A stretch of DNA of 37,435 bases from Acholeplasmataceae bacterium (GCA_012515085.1 JAAYZB010000206.1:1-37435), one strand, 5' to 3'; positions 8,829-19,888 are shown, counted from the first letter of the stretch. The notes: generated by a model not told the origin, from the letters alone. Translations and numbers: made by a program.

Positions 8829-9481
8829 CGAATCAATCCCTTCAGTAATTTTATCCGGTCAATCAAGACGGATTGTTCACTTTGATTTCGGGTTTTGTTC
8901 AGAGCAGATTGCAATTGATAAATCATCCGATTTAGATGATCTTGAAACGTCGTATTGCGCTTTTTGAGGATGATCGGACCAAATTCGCGTTCGATCGGGG
9001 TTAAAGTCATCTGCCCGGGTTTGGCGATGATCAATTGATAATATTTGTGTTTGTCCTCTAAAAAGTGCTCATCTTCGAGCATAAACTGGTGTTGTTCCAA
9101 CCATTCACGGACAACTTCTGATTCAGAATTGGGTGAGAGGATCAATCGTTTTACGGATTGGAGATTGGCCTTGCCCAAAATCTCGGCAATCGCGATTCCT
9201 CCCATTCCCAAAATGGCCACTACATCACAAGGTTCTTGTACATTGCTCAATCCATCAGACAATACCGCGGTGATTGCCTGGTCCAATTTGGCTTTAACAA
9301 TGTTTTTTTTCGCATTGTCAAGCGGTTTTTGCTTGTTGTCAATGGCGATTGCTCGAGGAACATATCCAAAGGACACTGCTTTGATTGGTAACAGCGCATG
9401 ATCTGTGCCGATATCCGCAAGCAGAGAAAACCCTTTGGTGTATTCCAGTGCCTTTTCCAGGCGAGGGCTTAATCTCGTCAT
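8825..9481 (-). CDS. trmK: tRNA (adenine(22)-N(1))-methyltransferase TrmK
   Basis: [16 protein letters not shown]...[16 protein letters not shown]...[14 protein letters not shown]...[14 protein letters not shown]; located between rpoD and nif3. Confidence 0.92.
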   Translation of the reverse strand: MTRLSPRLEKALEYTKGFSLLADIGTDHALLPIKAVSFGYVPRAIAIDNKQKPLDNAKKNIVKAKLDQAITAVLSDGLSNVQEPCDVVAILGMGGIAIAEILGKANLQSVKRLILSPNSESEVVREWLEQHQFMLEDEHFLEDKHKYYQLIIAKPGQMTLTPIEREFGPIILKKRNTTFQDHLNRMIYQLQSALNKTRNQSEQSVLIDRIKLLKGLIR

Positions 9482-10782
9482 TGTTTTCCACTAGTGAAAT
9501 CTTTCAATTTTTTACTCCTTGAGGGATGGCGGAGTTTGCGTAAGGCCTTCGCCTCTATCTGTCGAATTCTTTCTCGGGTGACCCCGAATTCCTTGCCAAC
9601 TTCTTCTAAAGTGCGAGTTCGCCCATCCAGCAATCCAAACCGCATTCGCAAAACTTTCTCTTCGCGATCCGTCAAAGTTTCAAGCACCGAATCCAATTCC
9701 CGTTTCAACATCTCCTTTGAGGTATACTCATAAGGGGTGAGTGTATCCGGATCGGGAATGAAATCGCCCAGTGATGAATCTTCTTCTTCACCGACGGGCG
9801 ACTCAAGTGATATCGGCTCCTGGGCTACTTTCTGAATGATTTGGACTTTATCAACGGAAATCTTCATTTCTGCTGCTACTTCATCTGGATGCGGTTCGCG
9901 TTTTAATTTTTGCGTCAAAGTTCGTTGTGTCCGTACTAATTTATTGATGGTTTCCACCATGTGAACCGGAATCCGGATCGTCCGGGCTTGATCCGCAATT
10001 GCACGAGTGATTGCCTGACGAATCCACCATGTTGCATAAGTGGAAAACTTGAATCCTTTGGTATGATCGAATTTATATACCGCTTTGATAAGTCCCATGT
10101 TTCCTTCTTGGATCAAGTCCAAAAATTGCATACCTCGGCCAACATAGCGCTTGGCAATCGATACCACCAACCGCAAGTTGGCTTCCACCAATTTTTTTTC
10201 ACTGAATTCACCGCGTTTGAACATTTCCTCAAATTCGGCCAATTCTTCCGAAGAAATCGTCTCGTTGTTTCTCACTTTTTGATCGTAGGTTTCGCGAGCT
10301 CTGCGAGCTCGACTGATCAAGGTGGCAAGTTCGTATTCTTCGTCCGAATTCAATAGTTCTACCCTTCCGATCTCCTTGAGATACATTCGGACAGGATCAT
10401 CCACTTTGATCGAAACGCTGGAATCAAATTGCTTTTCGAGCATCAATTCCTCTTCGATCTCTTTGGAATAGTCAAAATCAACTAGTTCTTCTGTCTTGAT
10501 ATCTTCATCCGAGAGTTCATCGAGATCAATGAAATCGTCTTCTTCACCTTCTTCTTCCACTTTCTCCTCAGTCTCGGATCCGACACCCAAATATTCGTCG
10601 ACATCAATCTCAGGCAAGGCTTCATAGTCTTCAGGTGTAATTCCTTCATCTTCAAGAGACATCAAGATATCGTCGAACAAAGTCGAATTTTCATCGACTA
10701 GCTTGCGAATGTCTGCCAATACCAAGAGTCCTTTTTCTTCATGTAGTTTCAAAAGATGTTTGATTATTTCGTTTTTTTCCAT
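9478..10782 (-). CDS. rpoD: RNA polymerase primary sigma factor (sigma-A)
   Basis: Sigma-70 regions 1.2-4.2: [107 protein letters not shown]. Confidence 0.97.
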   Translation of the reverse strand: MEKNEIIKHLLKLHEEKGLLVLADIRKLVDENSTLFDDILMSLEDEGITPEDYEALPEIDVDEYLGVGSETEEKVEEEGEEDDFIDLDELSDEDIKTEELVDFDYSKEIEEELMLEKQFDSSVSIKVDDPVRMYLKEIGRVELLNSDEEYELATLISRARRARETYDQKVRNNETISSEELAEFEEMFKRGEFSEKKLVEANLRLVVSIAKRYVGRGMQFLDLIQEGNMGLIKAVYKFDHTKGFKFSTYATWWIRQAITRAIADQARTIRIPVHMVETINKLVRTQRTLTQKLKREPHPDEVAAEMKISVDKVQIIQKVAQEPISLESPVGEEEDSSLGDFIPDPDTLTPYEYTSKEMLKRELDSVLETLTDREEKVLRMRFGLLDGRTRTLEEVGKEFGVTRERIRQIEAKALRKLRHPSRSKKLKDFTSGKQ

Positions 10783-12560
10783 TTGTTACCCCTTCTGATC
10801 TTTTCCAGGTCCAAAATTTTCTGGTGAAGCTCCAAGTAGGCTAATCGGTCCTGCCCGGAATCCAATACAATCAATTGTTTTTTCAAACTGTCAATTTCCG
10901 CTGTGATTCGATCCATTTTCAACGAATGGACACTTTGTTCAAGTTCTAATTTGGAAAATTCATGATCCGGGCGAAACAGCCGATCTTCCACCGCTTTTTT
11001 CTTCTCGTCGGAAAATTGCGATATGATCGTTTTATGATCGATAACCGCTAGTCCGCTTTCCAAAATATCTTGGATCGAACCAAGTATCTCATTATTTAGA
11101 TTGTCACTTGCGAAAAAACCCGGTAATTGATCTTCAATGAAAGAACGATACTCCCGATCTTTCATATAGTAATTGATCAAGATTCGTTCCGCTTGATACG
11201 ACCGACTCAAGAAGGCGACATCGAGATGCCTCTGCTTTCTGTCATTTAGGCTTTGCTTGATCGCTTTGCTTAAGCGAAAGCTGTTGAAGTCGGATCGAAC
11301 GGACTCGATTGATACTTTGGTATCTCTTGCGAATTGCTCCAGAAACAAATCGGATAGCGTTCCTGAAGCGTTTTGAAGCAGATATTCAAACACCTTCAGT
11401 TTGAACTGCTCGATTTGTGAAGCTAATTTGAGATCCCGCCCTTTTTTCATTGTCAGATACAAGAAATCATAACTGTCGATCTGGTGTTGATTGATTTGTT
11501 CCAAGAAAGCATTGGCTCCATATTTTTTTTGATAATCATCGGGATCCAGTTCTTCAGGCAGCACCACCACGCGAACATCTAGTCCCGCCTTTTCCATGAT
11601 GGGAATGGCTTTGGCAGTTGCTTGAAAGCCTGCGTTATCCCCATCAAAACAGAGCACGACTTGTGGAGTATAGCGTTTGATCAATTCCGCGTGTTCGTGC
11701 GTCAGAGCAGTTCCCATGGCACAAATCGTTTCTTTGACCCCGGCTTTCACCGCGGCAATCACATCCATAAATCCTTCCGTGAGAACCAACCGCTGTTTCT
11801 GCCGTATAAAGGGCTGTGCCCGATCTAAATTATACAGGGTTTCTCCCTTGCTGAAGATTTCTGTAAACGGCGAATTGACATACTTGGGATCATTGGTCTC
11901 TTTCTTGAAGGTTCTACCACTAAATCCGACTATTTTTCCCCGTTCGTTTCGAATTGGAAAGATGATTCGATCCCGGAATAGGTCGATATATCCTTCGGGA
12001 TCTTTTGCCTTGATCAACCCAATCGCTAGCATTTCGATTTCTTCATATTTGTTTTTCAAATGACGATACAGTGCATCGGGTTCCTTTGGCGCAAACCCAA
12101 TCTCAAAATACTGGATCGTATGGATATCGAGTCCCCGAGCTTTGAGATACTCCAGTGCGGATTTTCCTTTTTCCAAATTAGTGAGATGCAAGGCATAGAA
12201 ATCTTTGGCATCTTCATTGATTTGATAGTATCGATGGCTTTCACCAACCCATTCCTCGCCGGTTTCGGTCTCGATGGGAATCCGATACTTCTCAGCCAAT
12301 AATTTCAATGCATCGACATAACTTACGTTTTTGATCTTTTGGATGAAAGTGATGGCATCGCCTTTTTCCTGGCAACCAAAACAATGGAAACTATTCCGTT
12401 CTTTGGATACCATGAATGACGGTGTTTTTTCATTATGGAAGGGGCATAAGCCCTTATGGTTTTTTCCAGCCGGCTGCAAAGCGACGTAATCGCCAACCAC
12501 ATCGATGATGTCCGAGGCACTCTTGATCGCTTCAATTGTCTTTTGGCTGATTCTCGCCAT
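10764..12560 (-). CDS. dnaG: DNA primase
   Basis: CHC2 zinc finger ([34 protein letters not shown]), TOPRIM ([11 protein letters not shown]); next to rpoD. Confidence 0.97.
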   Translation of the reverse strand: MARISQKTIEAIKSASDIIDVVGDYVALQPAGKNHKGLCPFHNEKTPSFMVSKERNSFHCFGCQEKGDAITFIQKIKNVSYVDALKLLAEKYRIPIETETGEEWVGESHRYYQINEDAKDFYALHLTNLEKGKSALEYLKARGLDIHTIQYFEIGFAPKEPDALYRHLKNKYEEIEMLAIGLIKAKDPEGYIDLFRDRIIFPIRNERGKIVGFSGRTFKKETNDPKYVNSPFTEIFSKGETLYNLDRAQPFIRQKQRLVLTEGFMDVIAAVKAGVKETICAMGTALTHEHAELIKRYTPQVVLCFDGDNAGFQATAKAIPIMEKAGLDVRVVVLPEELDPDDYQKKYGANAFLEQINQHQIDSYDFLYLTMKKGRDLKLASQIEQFKLKVFEYLLQNASGTLSDLFLEQFARDTKVSIESVRSDFNSFRLSKAIKQSLNDRKQRHLDVAFLSRSYQAERILINYYMKDREYRSFIEDQLPGFFASDNLNNEILGSIQDILESGLAVIDHKTIISQFSDEKKKAVEDRLFRPDHEFSKLELEQSVHSLKMDRITAEIDSLKKQLIVLDSGQDRLAYLELHQKILDLEKIRRGNKWKKTK

Positions 12561-12575
12561 GTCTTCCCTCCCGAT

Positions 12576-13964
12576 TCATCCTTTTAACTGGTCATTTAAA
12601 TAGTCTGCTAATTCTCGGATCGGCACCCGATCCTGAACCATCGTGTCGCGATGTCGGACGGTTACGGACTTCTCTTCCAAAGTAGCGCCATCGACTGTCA
12701 CACAGAATGGTGTCCCAATTGCATCTTGCCTTCGATAGCGCCGACCAATGTTGCCGGTATCATCATAGACAGCATTAACTTTGCTTAGAAGTGTTTGATA
12801 CAAGTCCAGTGAAAACTCCTGATGCTGTTTCTTGATCAAGGGAAGGATCGCCACTTGATACGGCGCAATCCGTTTATCGATCTTCAACAGCGTCCGCATT
12901 TCGTTTGTCGCCGGAACCATCTCTTCCGTGAGGGCGTCATTCAAGACGGCTAAGAAAAGACGTTCCACACCCAAACTGGGCTCAATCACATAGGGTAGAA
13001 ATTTCTCATTTGTCTCTGGATCGAGATATTCCAAACTTTCACCGGAGTGTTTTTGATGCTGTTTCAAATCATAATCGGTCCGAGAGGCAATCCCCCACAA
13101 CTCATCAAATCCCCAAGGGAATTGATACAGTATATCTGTCGTTGCGTTGGAATAAAACGACAGTTTTTCTTGAGGATGGTCATAGAATTTTAGGTGATCT
13201 TCCTGAATTCCCAAACCAATCAAAAAGCGTCGTGAAAAGTCTTTCCAATAAGCAAACCAATCCAATTCAGTTCCAGGAACGGTGAAAAATTCAAGTTCCA
13301 TTTGTTCAAATTCTCTCGTTCGGAAAACAAAATTACCCGGCGTAATCTCATTGCGGAACGCTTTGCCGATTTGACCGATTCCAAAAGGGAGTTTTTTACG
13401 GGAGGTTCTTTGAATATTCTTGAAATTCAAAAATATTCCTTGGGCGGTTTCCGGCCGCAAATAGATCGTATTCTTCTGATCTTCGATCACCCCCATATGG
13501 GTTTCGAACATCAAATTAAACTTGCGGATTTCAGTGAAATCCATATTGCCGCACACCGGACATTTCAATTTGTGTATTTGGATATATTCCGTTAATTCCG
13601 AAATGGACCATCCATCGGCATCGACTGTTCCCTTGGAATGAGTTTCGATCAATTTATCGGCTCGAAAACGAGATTTACATACCCGACAATCGAGTAATGG
13701 GTCTTGAAAGCCGTTTACATGTCCCGAAGCCACCCAGGTATCCGAATGCAAAAGAATACCGGAATCCAAGCCGACGTTCATTGGATTATTGGCAACAAAT
13801 GATTCCCACCAAGTTTGTTTCAGGTTGTTTTTCAGTTGAACGCCAAGCGGACCGTAATCCCAAGAATTGGCAAGTCCACCATAGATTTCTGAGCCTGGAA
13901 AGACAAATCCATACTGCTTGCAATAATTTGCGAGTTGTTCCAACGTCTGGGACAAAATCATCAT
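12576..13964 (-). CDS. glyQS: Glycyl-tRNA synthetase (single-chain, class II)
   Basis: 462 aa; GFVFPGSEIYGGLANSWDYGPLGVQLKNNLK, FMFETHMGV-like, LRPETAQGIFLNFKN, anticodon-binding domain. Confidence 0.95.
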   Translation of the reverse strand: MMILSQTLEQLANYCKQYGFVFPGSEIYGGLANSWDYGPLGVQLKNNLKQTWWESFVANNPMNVGLDSGILLHSDTWVASGHVNGFQDPLLDCRVCKSRFRADKLIETHSKGTVDADGWSISELTEYIQIHKLKCPVCGNMDFTEIRKFNLMFETHMGVIEDQKNTIYLRPETAQGIFLNFKNIQRTSRKKLPFGIGQIGKAFRNEITPGNFVFRTREFEQMELEFFTVPGTELDWFAYWKDFSRRFLIGLGIQEDHLKFYDHPQEKLSFYSNATTDILYQFPWGFDELWGIASRTDYDLKQHQKHSGESLEYLDPETNEKFLPYVIEPSLGVERLFLAVLNDALTEEMVPATNEMRTLLKIDKRIAPYQVAILPLIKKQHQEFSLDLYQTLLSKVNAVYDDTGNIGRRYRRQDAIGTPFCVTVDGATLEEKSVTVRHRDTMVQDRVPIRELADYLNDQLKG

Positions 13965-13995
13965 CCTCTCAAAATGCGCATATTACTTCATTATA

Positions 13996-14023
13996 ATTAT
14001 ATGATTAAATATGATAAAGTCAA
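13996..14023 (-). promoter_or_regulatory. Sigma-A promoter of glyQS
   Basis: Minus strand TTGACT-N16-TATAAT. Confidence 0.55.
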
Positions 14024-14053
14024 GATTATCACGATAAAGCGATTCAGACAAGA

Positions 14054-14773
14054 TCAATATCCCAAGAGATTCGATAGCAGTTTTCGGGAAGTCGTCTCAA
14101 TCGACAAATGATAGCGATAATACTCATCCAATACATGACGAAGTTCGATCAGTTCTTCTTGTTTGATCTCCCACCCGCTTGGTTGATCCAGATTGTAAAG
14201 GTAGAGTGTCACCCACTTTTTAATCAGTTCCGGCGGATAGGATTTTTGAAGTGGAAGATGATTTGGACAACACATTCCGCCTTCCGAAACCACAAACCGG
14301 AGATTGTTCGTTTTTTTACACACGACACAACGGGCAAATTCCGGTTGAATTCCTAAAAGGTAGAGCAACTTGCTTTCAAACATGAGACAATAAGGGATGA
14401 AGTCGGATTCCACTTCGATTCTTAAGAGTAATCGGGTAAGAAAGTGAAATAGTTTCGAATGGTCCATTTCTGCTTCCGACACTTGATATAACAACTCCAA
14501 CAAGTGGAGACAGTAGGTATATTTGATCAGATCTGCTTTGATATTGCCATAAGCTGCGATCACATCAATTTCCTTGACCGTTTCCAAGTTTTTACCTTGA
14601 GAAGAAATCTCAACGAGTGTCAACACTTCGGTTATCGACAAAAAGGGGCTCGACAGCCGATTAGCCCCACGGACCAAAACGCTCTTTTTGCCCGACTCTG
14701 TATAACAGAAGAGGATTTTACTTGATTCTTTATAATCCATCCGTTTCAGGATAAATCCAGTGAATTTCGTCAC
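14054..14773 (-). CDS. recO: DNA repair protein RecO
   Basis: TGFILKRMDYKESSKILFCYTESGKKSVLVRGANR; CxxC...C..H-type zinc motif; downstream of era. Confidence 0.9.
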   Translation of the reverse strand: MTKFTGFILKRMDYKESSKILFCYTESGKKSVLVRGANRLSSPFLSITEVLTLVEISSQGKNLETVKEIDVIAAYGNIKADLIKYTYCLHLLELLYQVSEAEMDHSKLFHFLTRLLLRIEVESDFIPYCLMFESKLLYLLGIQPEFARCVVCKKTNNLRFVVSEGGMCCPNHLPLQKSYPPELIKKWVTLYLYNLDQPSGWEIKQEELIELRHVLDEYYRYHLSIETTSRKLLSNLLGY

Positions 14774-14779
14774 AAATTT

Positions 14780-15673
14780 TTATTCCTTTTCCGGTTTATA
14801 TCCATAGCTTTTTAAAAAATAATCACGATTGCGCCAATCTTCCTCAACTTTGCAGAATAAATCAAGATAGACTTGACGATTTAAAAGACCTTCAATATCT
14901 TCTCGAGCCATGGTCCCGATTTTTTTTAACATGGCCCCGTTCTTGCCAATGATGATTGCTTTTTGCGATGCTCTCTCCACAACAATCGTGGCTGCGATAT
15001 CGATCAATCGTTTCTTCCGTGTCATCTTTTCGATGATGACATTGACCGAATGCGGGATTTCCTCGCGTGTCAATTCAATGATCTTTTCGCGAATGAATTC
15101 TTGAATGAGAAAGGTTTCCGGTCGATCCGATATTTCGCCGTCAGGATAGTATTTAGGTCCTTCCGGAAGAAGCCCCTTGATATCATCAAGCAATAGGTCA
15201 ACGTGGTCGCCTGTCAGTGAGGAAATGGCGAAAACACCAGAAAATTTCCCTTTTTCTTTATAAGGAGCAACCGCTCGTTCCAAACGCGGAAAATCCTTGA
15301 CAGTGTCCAATTTGTTGATAATCAGAAATACCGGCGTATCGACCGTTTTTAGAATCTCAAGTATCTGCATATTGCTCTCTTTGACATCGTCATACGCATT
15401 GATGAAAAACAAAACCAAATCCACCGATTTGACTGTATCGATGGCCGCCTTCGTCATGTACTCGCCAAGTTTCGTCTTGCCATGATGGATTCCCGGCGTG
15501 TCCAAAAAGATCAACTGCGACTCATCGTCGTGATAGATGCCTGAAAATACGTTCCGAGTGGTTTGGGGTTTATTCGATACGATCGCCACTTTTTGCTTGA
15601 GAACTTGATTGAGAAAAGTTGATTTTCCAACATTTGGTTCGCCAATGATGGCAATAAATCCGGATCGGAACAT
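14780..15673 (-). CDS. era: GTPase Era
   Basis: G1 GEPNVGKST, G3 DTPG, G4 NKLD, KH domain (IIIGKNGAMLKKIGTMAREDIEGLL). Confidence 0.96.
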   Translation of the reverse strand: MFRSGFIAIIGEPNVGKSTFLNQVLKQKVAIVSNKPQTTRNVFSGIYHDDESQLIFLDTPGIHHGKTKLGEYMTKAAIDTVKSVDLVLFFINAYDDVKESNMQILEILKTVDTPVFLIINKLDTVKDFPRLERAVAPYKEKGKFSGVFAISSLTGDHVDLLLDDIKGLLPEGPKYYPDGEISDRPETFLIQEFIREKIIELTREEIPHSVNVIIEKMTRKKRLIDIAATIVVERASQKAIIIGKNGAMLKKIGTMAREDIEGLLNRQVYLDLFCKVEEDWRNRDYFLKSYGYKPEKE

Positions 15674-16065
15674 TAGAGATCCTCTTTGGAAAAGCCAAAT
15701 GGCAATAAATCATGATTGTGATAAGTTTTAGTTTCCAACTTGTTGTTCACAAGAATGATTTCCGCTTCTTGTGGCATCAATTCCGACATGACTTGTCGAC
15801 AAGATCCACAAGGTGATACAAAATAGTCATGATCCGTATAAATCACGATCCGGCGAATATCCTGTTTTCGGACTCCCTGCGAATACGCGGTAAAAAGTGC
15901 GCTTCTTTCAGCACAGTTGGCTAGTCCAAAAGCTGCGTTTTCAATGTTGACTCCGGGGATCATGCGACCGTCGTTCAACTCCAGCACCGCTGATACCGGA
16001 AAATTGGAATACGGCGAATAAGAGTTTTTTAAATTATCTTGAGCTAACTTAATTATTTTTTTCAT
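15673..16065 (-). CDS. cdd: Cytidine deaminase
   Basis: CAERSALF and PCGSCRQVM zinc-site motifs. Confidence 0.94.
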   Translation of the reverse strand: MKKIIKLAQDNLKNSYSPYSNFPVSAVLELNDGRMIPGVNIENAAFGLANCAERSALFTAYSQGVRKQDIRRIVIYTDHDYFVSPCGSCRQVMSELMPQEAEIILVNNKLETKTYHNHDLLPFGFSKEDL

Positions 16066-16070
16066 CCTGT

Positions 16071-16505
16071 TTACCTCGTGAATTTCGCTTTGTTAAGAAT
16101 TTCTTCTTGACGTAACAACATTGCTTTTTCTTCTGCGACATCTATGTGATCATATCCCAGACAATGTAAGAATCCATGAACAGCCAGAAAAGCCAATTCG
16201 CGTTCAAGGGAATGCTGATAGGTCTTAGCTTGTTCCTTGGCTCTATCAATGCTGATAAAGACATCGCCAAGCTCTGGGTTTAAATCCGTGTTGGGGAAGC
16301 TAAGAACATCCGTAGGTCGATCGACGTGGCGGTATGTAGCATTCAAGTCTCGAATTGCTTCATCGGTGAGTAGGATGATGTTGATGATCCTTTTCGATTT
16401 TGGCTTCGTAAGCATAAATGCGGTCCTTAAGGCTTTACGAATCGTTTTCCCCAAAGTAACGTCAACTTCTGTTTGGTAATGAATGTTAATCTTTGGCATC
16501 TTCAA
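16071..16505 (-). CDS. ybeY: Endoribonuclease YbeY / rRNA maturation factor
   Basis: LNATYRHVDRPTDVLSFPN and HGFLHCLGYDH motif. Confidence 0.95.
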   Translation of the reverse strand: MKMPKINIHYQTEVDVTLGKTIRKALRTAFMLTKPKSKRIINIILLTDEAIRDLNATYRHVDRPTDVLSFPNTDLNPELGDVFISIDRAKEQAKTYQHSLERELAFLAVHGFLHCLGYDHIDVAEEKAMLLRQEEILNKAKFTR

Positions 16506-17454
16506 ACCTCTGAATGATCGTCTGCACTAATGGGTGACGAACCACATCAATGTTTTCAAAAAAGAGAATATGGATGTCTTCAACATTCGTCAAAATTTGA
16601 GAAGCCTTGACTAATCCAGATAAAACTTTTTGCGGAAGATCGCTTTGAGTAATATCTCCGGTCACCACCATTTTCGAGCCAAATCCAAGACGGGTGAGAA
16701 ACAATTTCATCTGATTGATCGTTGTGTTTTGCGCTTCATCAAGAATGACAAACGCATTTTCCAGTGTTCGTCCCCGCATATAAGCGAGTGGAGCGATTTC
16801 AATGATTCCTTTTTCAATGGTCTCCTCGGTCTGGCGGACGCCTAAGATTTCATACATCGCATCATAGAGTGGCCGGAGATAGGGATCCACTTTATCTTTG
16901 AGATCGCCGGGAAGAAAGCCCAAGTTTTCTCCTGCTTCGACAGCTGGGCGGGTAAGGACCAGACGTTTAATTGCCCCTTCTTTCAGCTTTCTCAATGCGA
17001 CCAACACAGCCAGATAGGTTTTTCCGGTACCTGCGGGGCCAATTCCAAACGTCAATGTGTGTTTTTCGATAGCATCCAAATATAACGCTTGGTTGAATGT
17101 TTTTGGATAAATTGGTTTCCCATGAAGTGTTTTGATGATTTCTTTCCGCCCTAAAAACAAATCCAAAATATCTTCATCCGCAGTCTTTGGCAAGATATGA
17201 TGAATATAAATGAGATCGCGTTCGTTAAATCCAACGTTCCGTCTTAGTAGCCGAATCAGGATTTGGAACATACGCTTGATTGAGCTGATCAAGAGCGGAT
17301 CGCTTGTGTCGAGCAGAATCTCTTGCTGGTTTGCGAAAATTTCAATTCCATAAAGGTTAGATAATATCTTGACGTATTTTTCATTTACGCCAAAGAGCGT
17401 GACCATTTCGGATACACCACTGAATTCAAGATCCAATTTGACAAGATCAACCAT
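16486..17454 (-). CDS. phoH: PhoH-family ATPase
   Basis: GPAGTGKTYLAVLVALRKLKEGAIKRLVLTRPAVEAGENLGFLPGDLKDKVDPYLRPLYDAM; FVILDEAQNTT. Confidence 0.95.
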   Translation of the reverse strand: MVDLVKLDLEFSGVSEMVTLFGVNEKYVKILSNLYGIEIFANQQEILLDTSDPLLISSIKRMFQILIRLLRRNVGFNERDLIYIHHILPKTADEDILDLFLGRKEIIKTLHGKPIYPKTFNQALYLDAIEKHTLTFGIGPAGTGKTYLAVLVALRKLKEGAIKRLVLTRPAVEAGENLGFLPGDLKDKVDPYLRPLYDAMYEILGVRQTEETIEKGIIEIAPLAYMRGRTLENAFVILDEAQNTTINQMKLFLTRLGFGSKMVVTGDITQSDLPQKVLSGLVKASQILTNVEDIHILFFENIDVVRHPLVQTIIQRFEDAKD

Positions 17455-17516
17455 CGGTATGTCATCACCTCAAAATCATTATACCATAGATCGCCTTTTA
17501 TGCCATTATCGGCGGT

Positions 17517-17544
17517 AAAAAAAGCACTTCATCGAGTGAAGTGC
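17517..17544 (-). terminator. Rho-independent terminator of rpsU
   Basis: GCACTTCA-CTCGA-TGAAGTGC followed by T-run on minus strand. Confidence 0.8.
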
Positions 17545-17550
17545 CAGCGA

Positions 17551-17724
17551 TTAACCTTTGCGTGTTTGGTTTTGACGTTGTTTCAATTTTTTTGAAACGC
17601 TCGGCTTTAAATAGTATTCTCTCTTACGGGCTTCAGCTAACGTCCCAGCGCGAGAAACGTCACGTTTAAAACGACGCAATGCATCTTCGATGCTTTCGTT
17701 TTCTCTTACGACTGTTTTCGCCAT
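17551..17724 (-). CDS. rpsU: 30S ribosomal protein S21 (57 aa)
   Basis: Manual translation [57 protein letters not shown]; missed by ORF track because <60 aa. Confidence 0.97.
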   Translation of the reverse strand: MAKTVVRENESIEDALRRFKRDVSRAGTLAEARKREYYLKPSVSKKLKQRQNQTRKG

Positions 17725-17756
17725 TTGCTTTCACCCCTTTTCTGCTTGCTAGTGAT

Positions 17757-17785
17757 ATTATACACAATTAACCTGAGAAAGTAAA
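17757..17785 (-). promoter_or_regulatory. Sigma-A promoter of rpsU
   Basis: Minus strand TTTACT-N17-TATAAT. Confidence 0.6.
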
Positions 17786-17861
17786 CGATTTTTTTCTGAA
17801 ATCGATTTGAATAAACGCCACAATATGTTAAGATTAGCATGAACGACAAATGAGGTGAGAA

Positions 17862-18557
17862 GTGATGGTTTTCCTTGTTAATATCGGCGAACTCAACTGG
17901 ACATTGATCATTATTTTGGCAGTGGGTTTTATTGCCTTGATGATTTTTTTAGCAATCATGATCAATAAAGGAAAATATGCCGCCCGGTATAAACGTTTTT
18001 ACAAAAAAATGGACCGAATGATCACTAAAAAATATAACGGTAACCTGCTGAATGAAGTATTGATCAACTCGCAGATGAAAGATGAGCGAAACATGTACAA
18101 GTCGCTCAAAGGCAAGGGTAAGCGATTAGTTAGAAAGTATTTTGATTACTACACTAAAAATCTTCCTGAACTCGCATTTCTAAAAAGTTTCATCAGTTCA
18201 GACAAGAAAAAAGGGCAATTGGTAATCTTGTTTTTGAATGAATTGGACAAAGTCATTTTCCGCTGGGACAAGTCAAAAAAGATGCGGGGATTCATCAAGT
18301 CTGTCAATAAATACCAGATGCTTACGCCCCTAATTGGCTATTTGTATGAACTTCCGCTCCATATTCATGAAGGAGTACCTTACCGGATGACCAATCACGA
18401 TAACGGATTAATCCTCTCTTATGACATCGTGAAAAGTGCCAAACATATCAAACGGAAACAAAAACCCAAAAAATTGTCGAAAAAAGAACTAAAAGCGCAA
18501 GAACGGGTTCAATCCACCAAACTGAAAAAAAGTCAAAAGGCCTCAAAAAAAGCATAA
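17862..18557 (+). CDS. Uncharacterised membrane-anchored protein with basic C-terminal tail
   Basis: 231 aa (GTG 17862 or ATG 17865); N-terminal TM (WTLIIILAVGFIALMIFLAIMI), soluble domain, Lys-rich tail KRKQKPKKLSKKELKAQ; GAGGTGAG RBS. Confidence 0.75.
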   Translation: MMVFLVNIGELNWTLIIILAVGFIALMIFLAIMINKGKYAARYKRFYKKMDRMITKKYNGNLLNEVLINSQMKDERNMYKSLKGKGKRLVRKYFDYYTKNLPELAFLKSFISSDKKKGQLVILFLNELDKVIFRWDKSKKMRGFIKSVNKYQMLTPLIGYLYELPLHIHEGVPYRMTNHDNGLILSYDIVKSAKHIKRKQKPKKLSKKELKAQERVQSTKLKKSQKASKKA

Positions 18558-18565
18558 AAATCAAA

Positions 18566-18598
18566 AAATCACTCTTTGTTTTCAAGGAGTGATTTTTA
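18566..18598. terminator. Bidirectional terminator between the 231-aa gene (+) and mtaB (-)
   Basis: AAATCACTCTTTG-TTTT-CAAGGAGTGATTTTTATT; one wobble; overlaps the mtaB stop codon. Confidence 0.65.
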
Positions 18599-19888
18599 TT
18601 CTGGAAGCATTTCTCCGAAACTCAACGGATAATTTTCGGAAATCAAACGCACACGAACCTCTTTACCGATCCACTCCGCGTTTCCCAAAAAGGCTACTTG
18701 AATGTAGTTACGGCTATGACCTTGTAATCGGCCCAATCGCTGTCGTTCAGGGATGACTCTCAAAATGGACCCAATTTGCTTTTGAATCGATCTTTTGGCT
18801 AGTCTTTTACCAATCGCAATGAGCCTCGCAACCCGTCTTTTTTTTATGTCGCCAGGGACTTCTGCTGGTAACGATGCGGCAATCGTCCCTTTTCGGGGAG
18901 AAAAGGGAAATACGTGCAGTTCGGAAAACCCAATTTCCTCGACAAAATGACAGGTTTCTTCAAACGCTTGATCGGTTTCTCCTGGAAAACCCACAATGAC
19001 ATCGGTCGTAATTGCCAAGTTAGGTATTTGCTCACGTAATTGTCTGATTTTTTCCCGGTATTCAATCGTGTTATACTTTCGGTTCATTTGCCTTAAGACC
19101 CAATCTGATCCGCTTTGAAGGGGAACATGCAAATGGTGACAAATCTGTTCGCTGGAAGCGATGATATCGATGACTCTTTCTGTCAATTCATTGATTTCGA
19201 TGGAAGATATTCGTATCCGGTTTATTTCCTGAATTCGCCCGAGATCTTCCAACAAATCCGCAAATTTATAGTTTGGTAAATCCGCCCCATATCCACCTGT
19301 ATGAATTCCCGTTAAAATAATCTCAGCGTGCTGCATCCCCAATTCCTTGGCTTCTTCCAGCACTCGCGCTTTCGGTTTTGAGCGAACTCGTCCTCGGGCA
19401 TACGGAATGATGCAATAAGAACAAAAATTATCACACCCGTCTTCGATTTTTAGAAACGCTCGATGTTGATGCGAAAAGTCTGTTACTTTTAACAGGTCAT
19501 ATGGTTCATTCTTCTCTAAGGGAGTGACTAATAGTTGTTTGACTCCGGTTTTCAAATATTCATCCAACAGATCCGGAATGCGTTCGCGATCTTTGGTGCC
19601 GACCATCACTTTTACCTGTTCGATTACGGCAATGCTGTCGGGATTCAATTCTGCCAGACACCCCATCACAACCAAAATAGCATTCGGATTGAGTTTGAGC
19701 GGATGACGGATCATTTGTCTGGATTTCGCTTCTCCGGTATTGGTGACCATACAAGTGTTGATGACATAAAGATCCGCAAGCTCGTTAAAGTCCACCCGCG
19801 TAAATCCTTTCATCTTCAACTGCTCCCAAATGGCTTCTGTTTCATAGGTATTCACTTTACATCCAAGTGTTGTCAAGGCGACTTTCAT
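18596..19888 (-). CDS. mtaB: tRNA t6A37 methylthiotransferase MtaB (radical SAM)
   Basis: TLGCKVNTYETEAI, CVTNTGEAKSRQMIR, radical SAM CDNFCSYCIIPYARGRVRSK. Confidence 0.93.
   Translation of the reverse strand: MKVALTTLGCKVNTYETEAIWEQLKMKGFTRVDFNELADLYVINTCMVTNTGEAKSRQMIRHPLKLNPNAILVVMGCLAELNPDSIAVIEQVKVMVGTKDRERIPDLLDEYLKTGVKQLLVTPLEKNEPYDLLKVTDFSHQHRAFLKIEDGCDNFCSYCIIPYARGRVRSKPKARVLEEAKELGMQHAEIILTGIHTGGYGADLPNYKFADLLEDLGRIQEINRIRISSIEINELTERVIDIIASSEQICHHLHVPLQSGSDWVLRQMNRKYNTIEYREKIRQLREQIPNLAITTDVIVGFPGETDQAFEETCHFVEEIGFSELHVFPFSPRKGTIAASLPAEVPGDIKKRRVARLIAIGKRLAKRSIQKQIGSILRVIPERQRLGRLQGHSRNYIQVAFLGNAEWIGKEVRVRLISENYPLSFGEMLPE

Noticed and set aside
9961-10356. 131-aa plus-strand ORF
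   Set aside because: Antisense to the conserved rpoD core.
11677-12063. 128-aa plus-strand ORF
   Set aside because: Antisense to dnaG.
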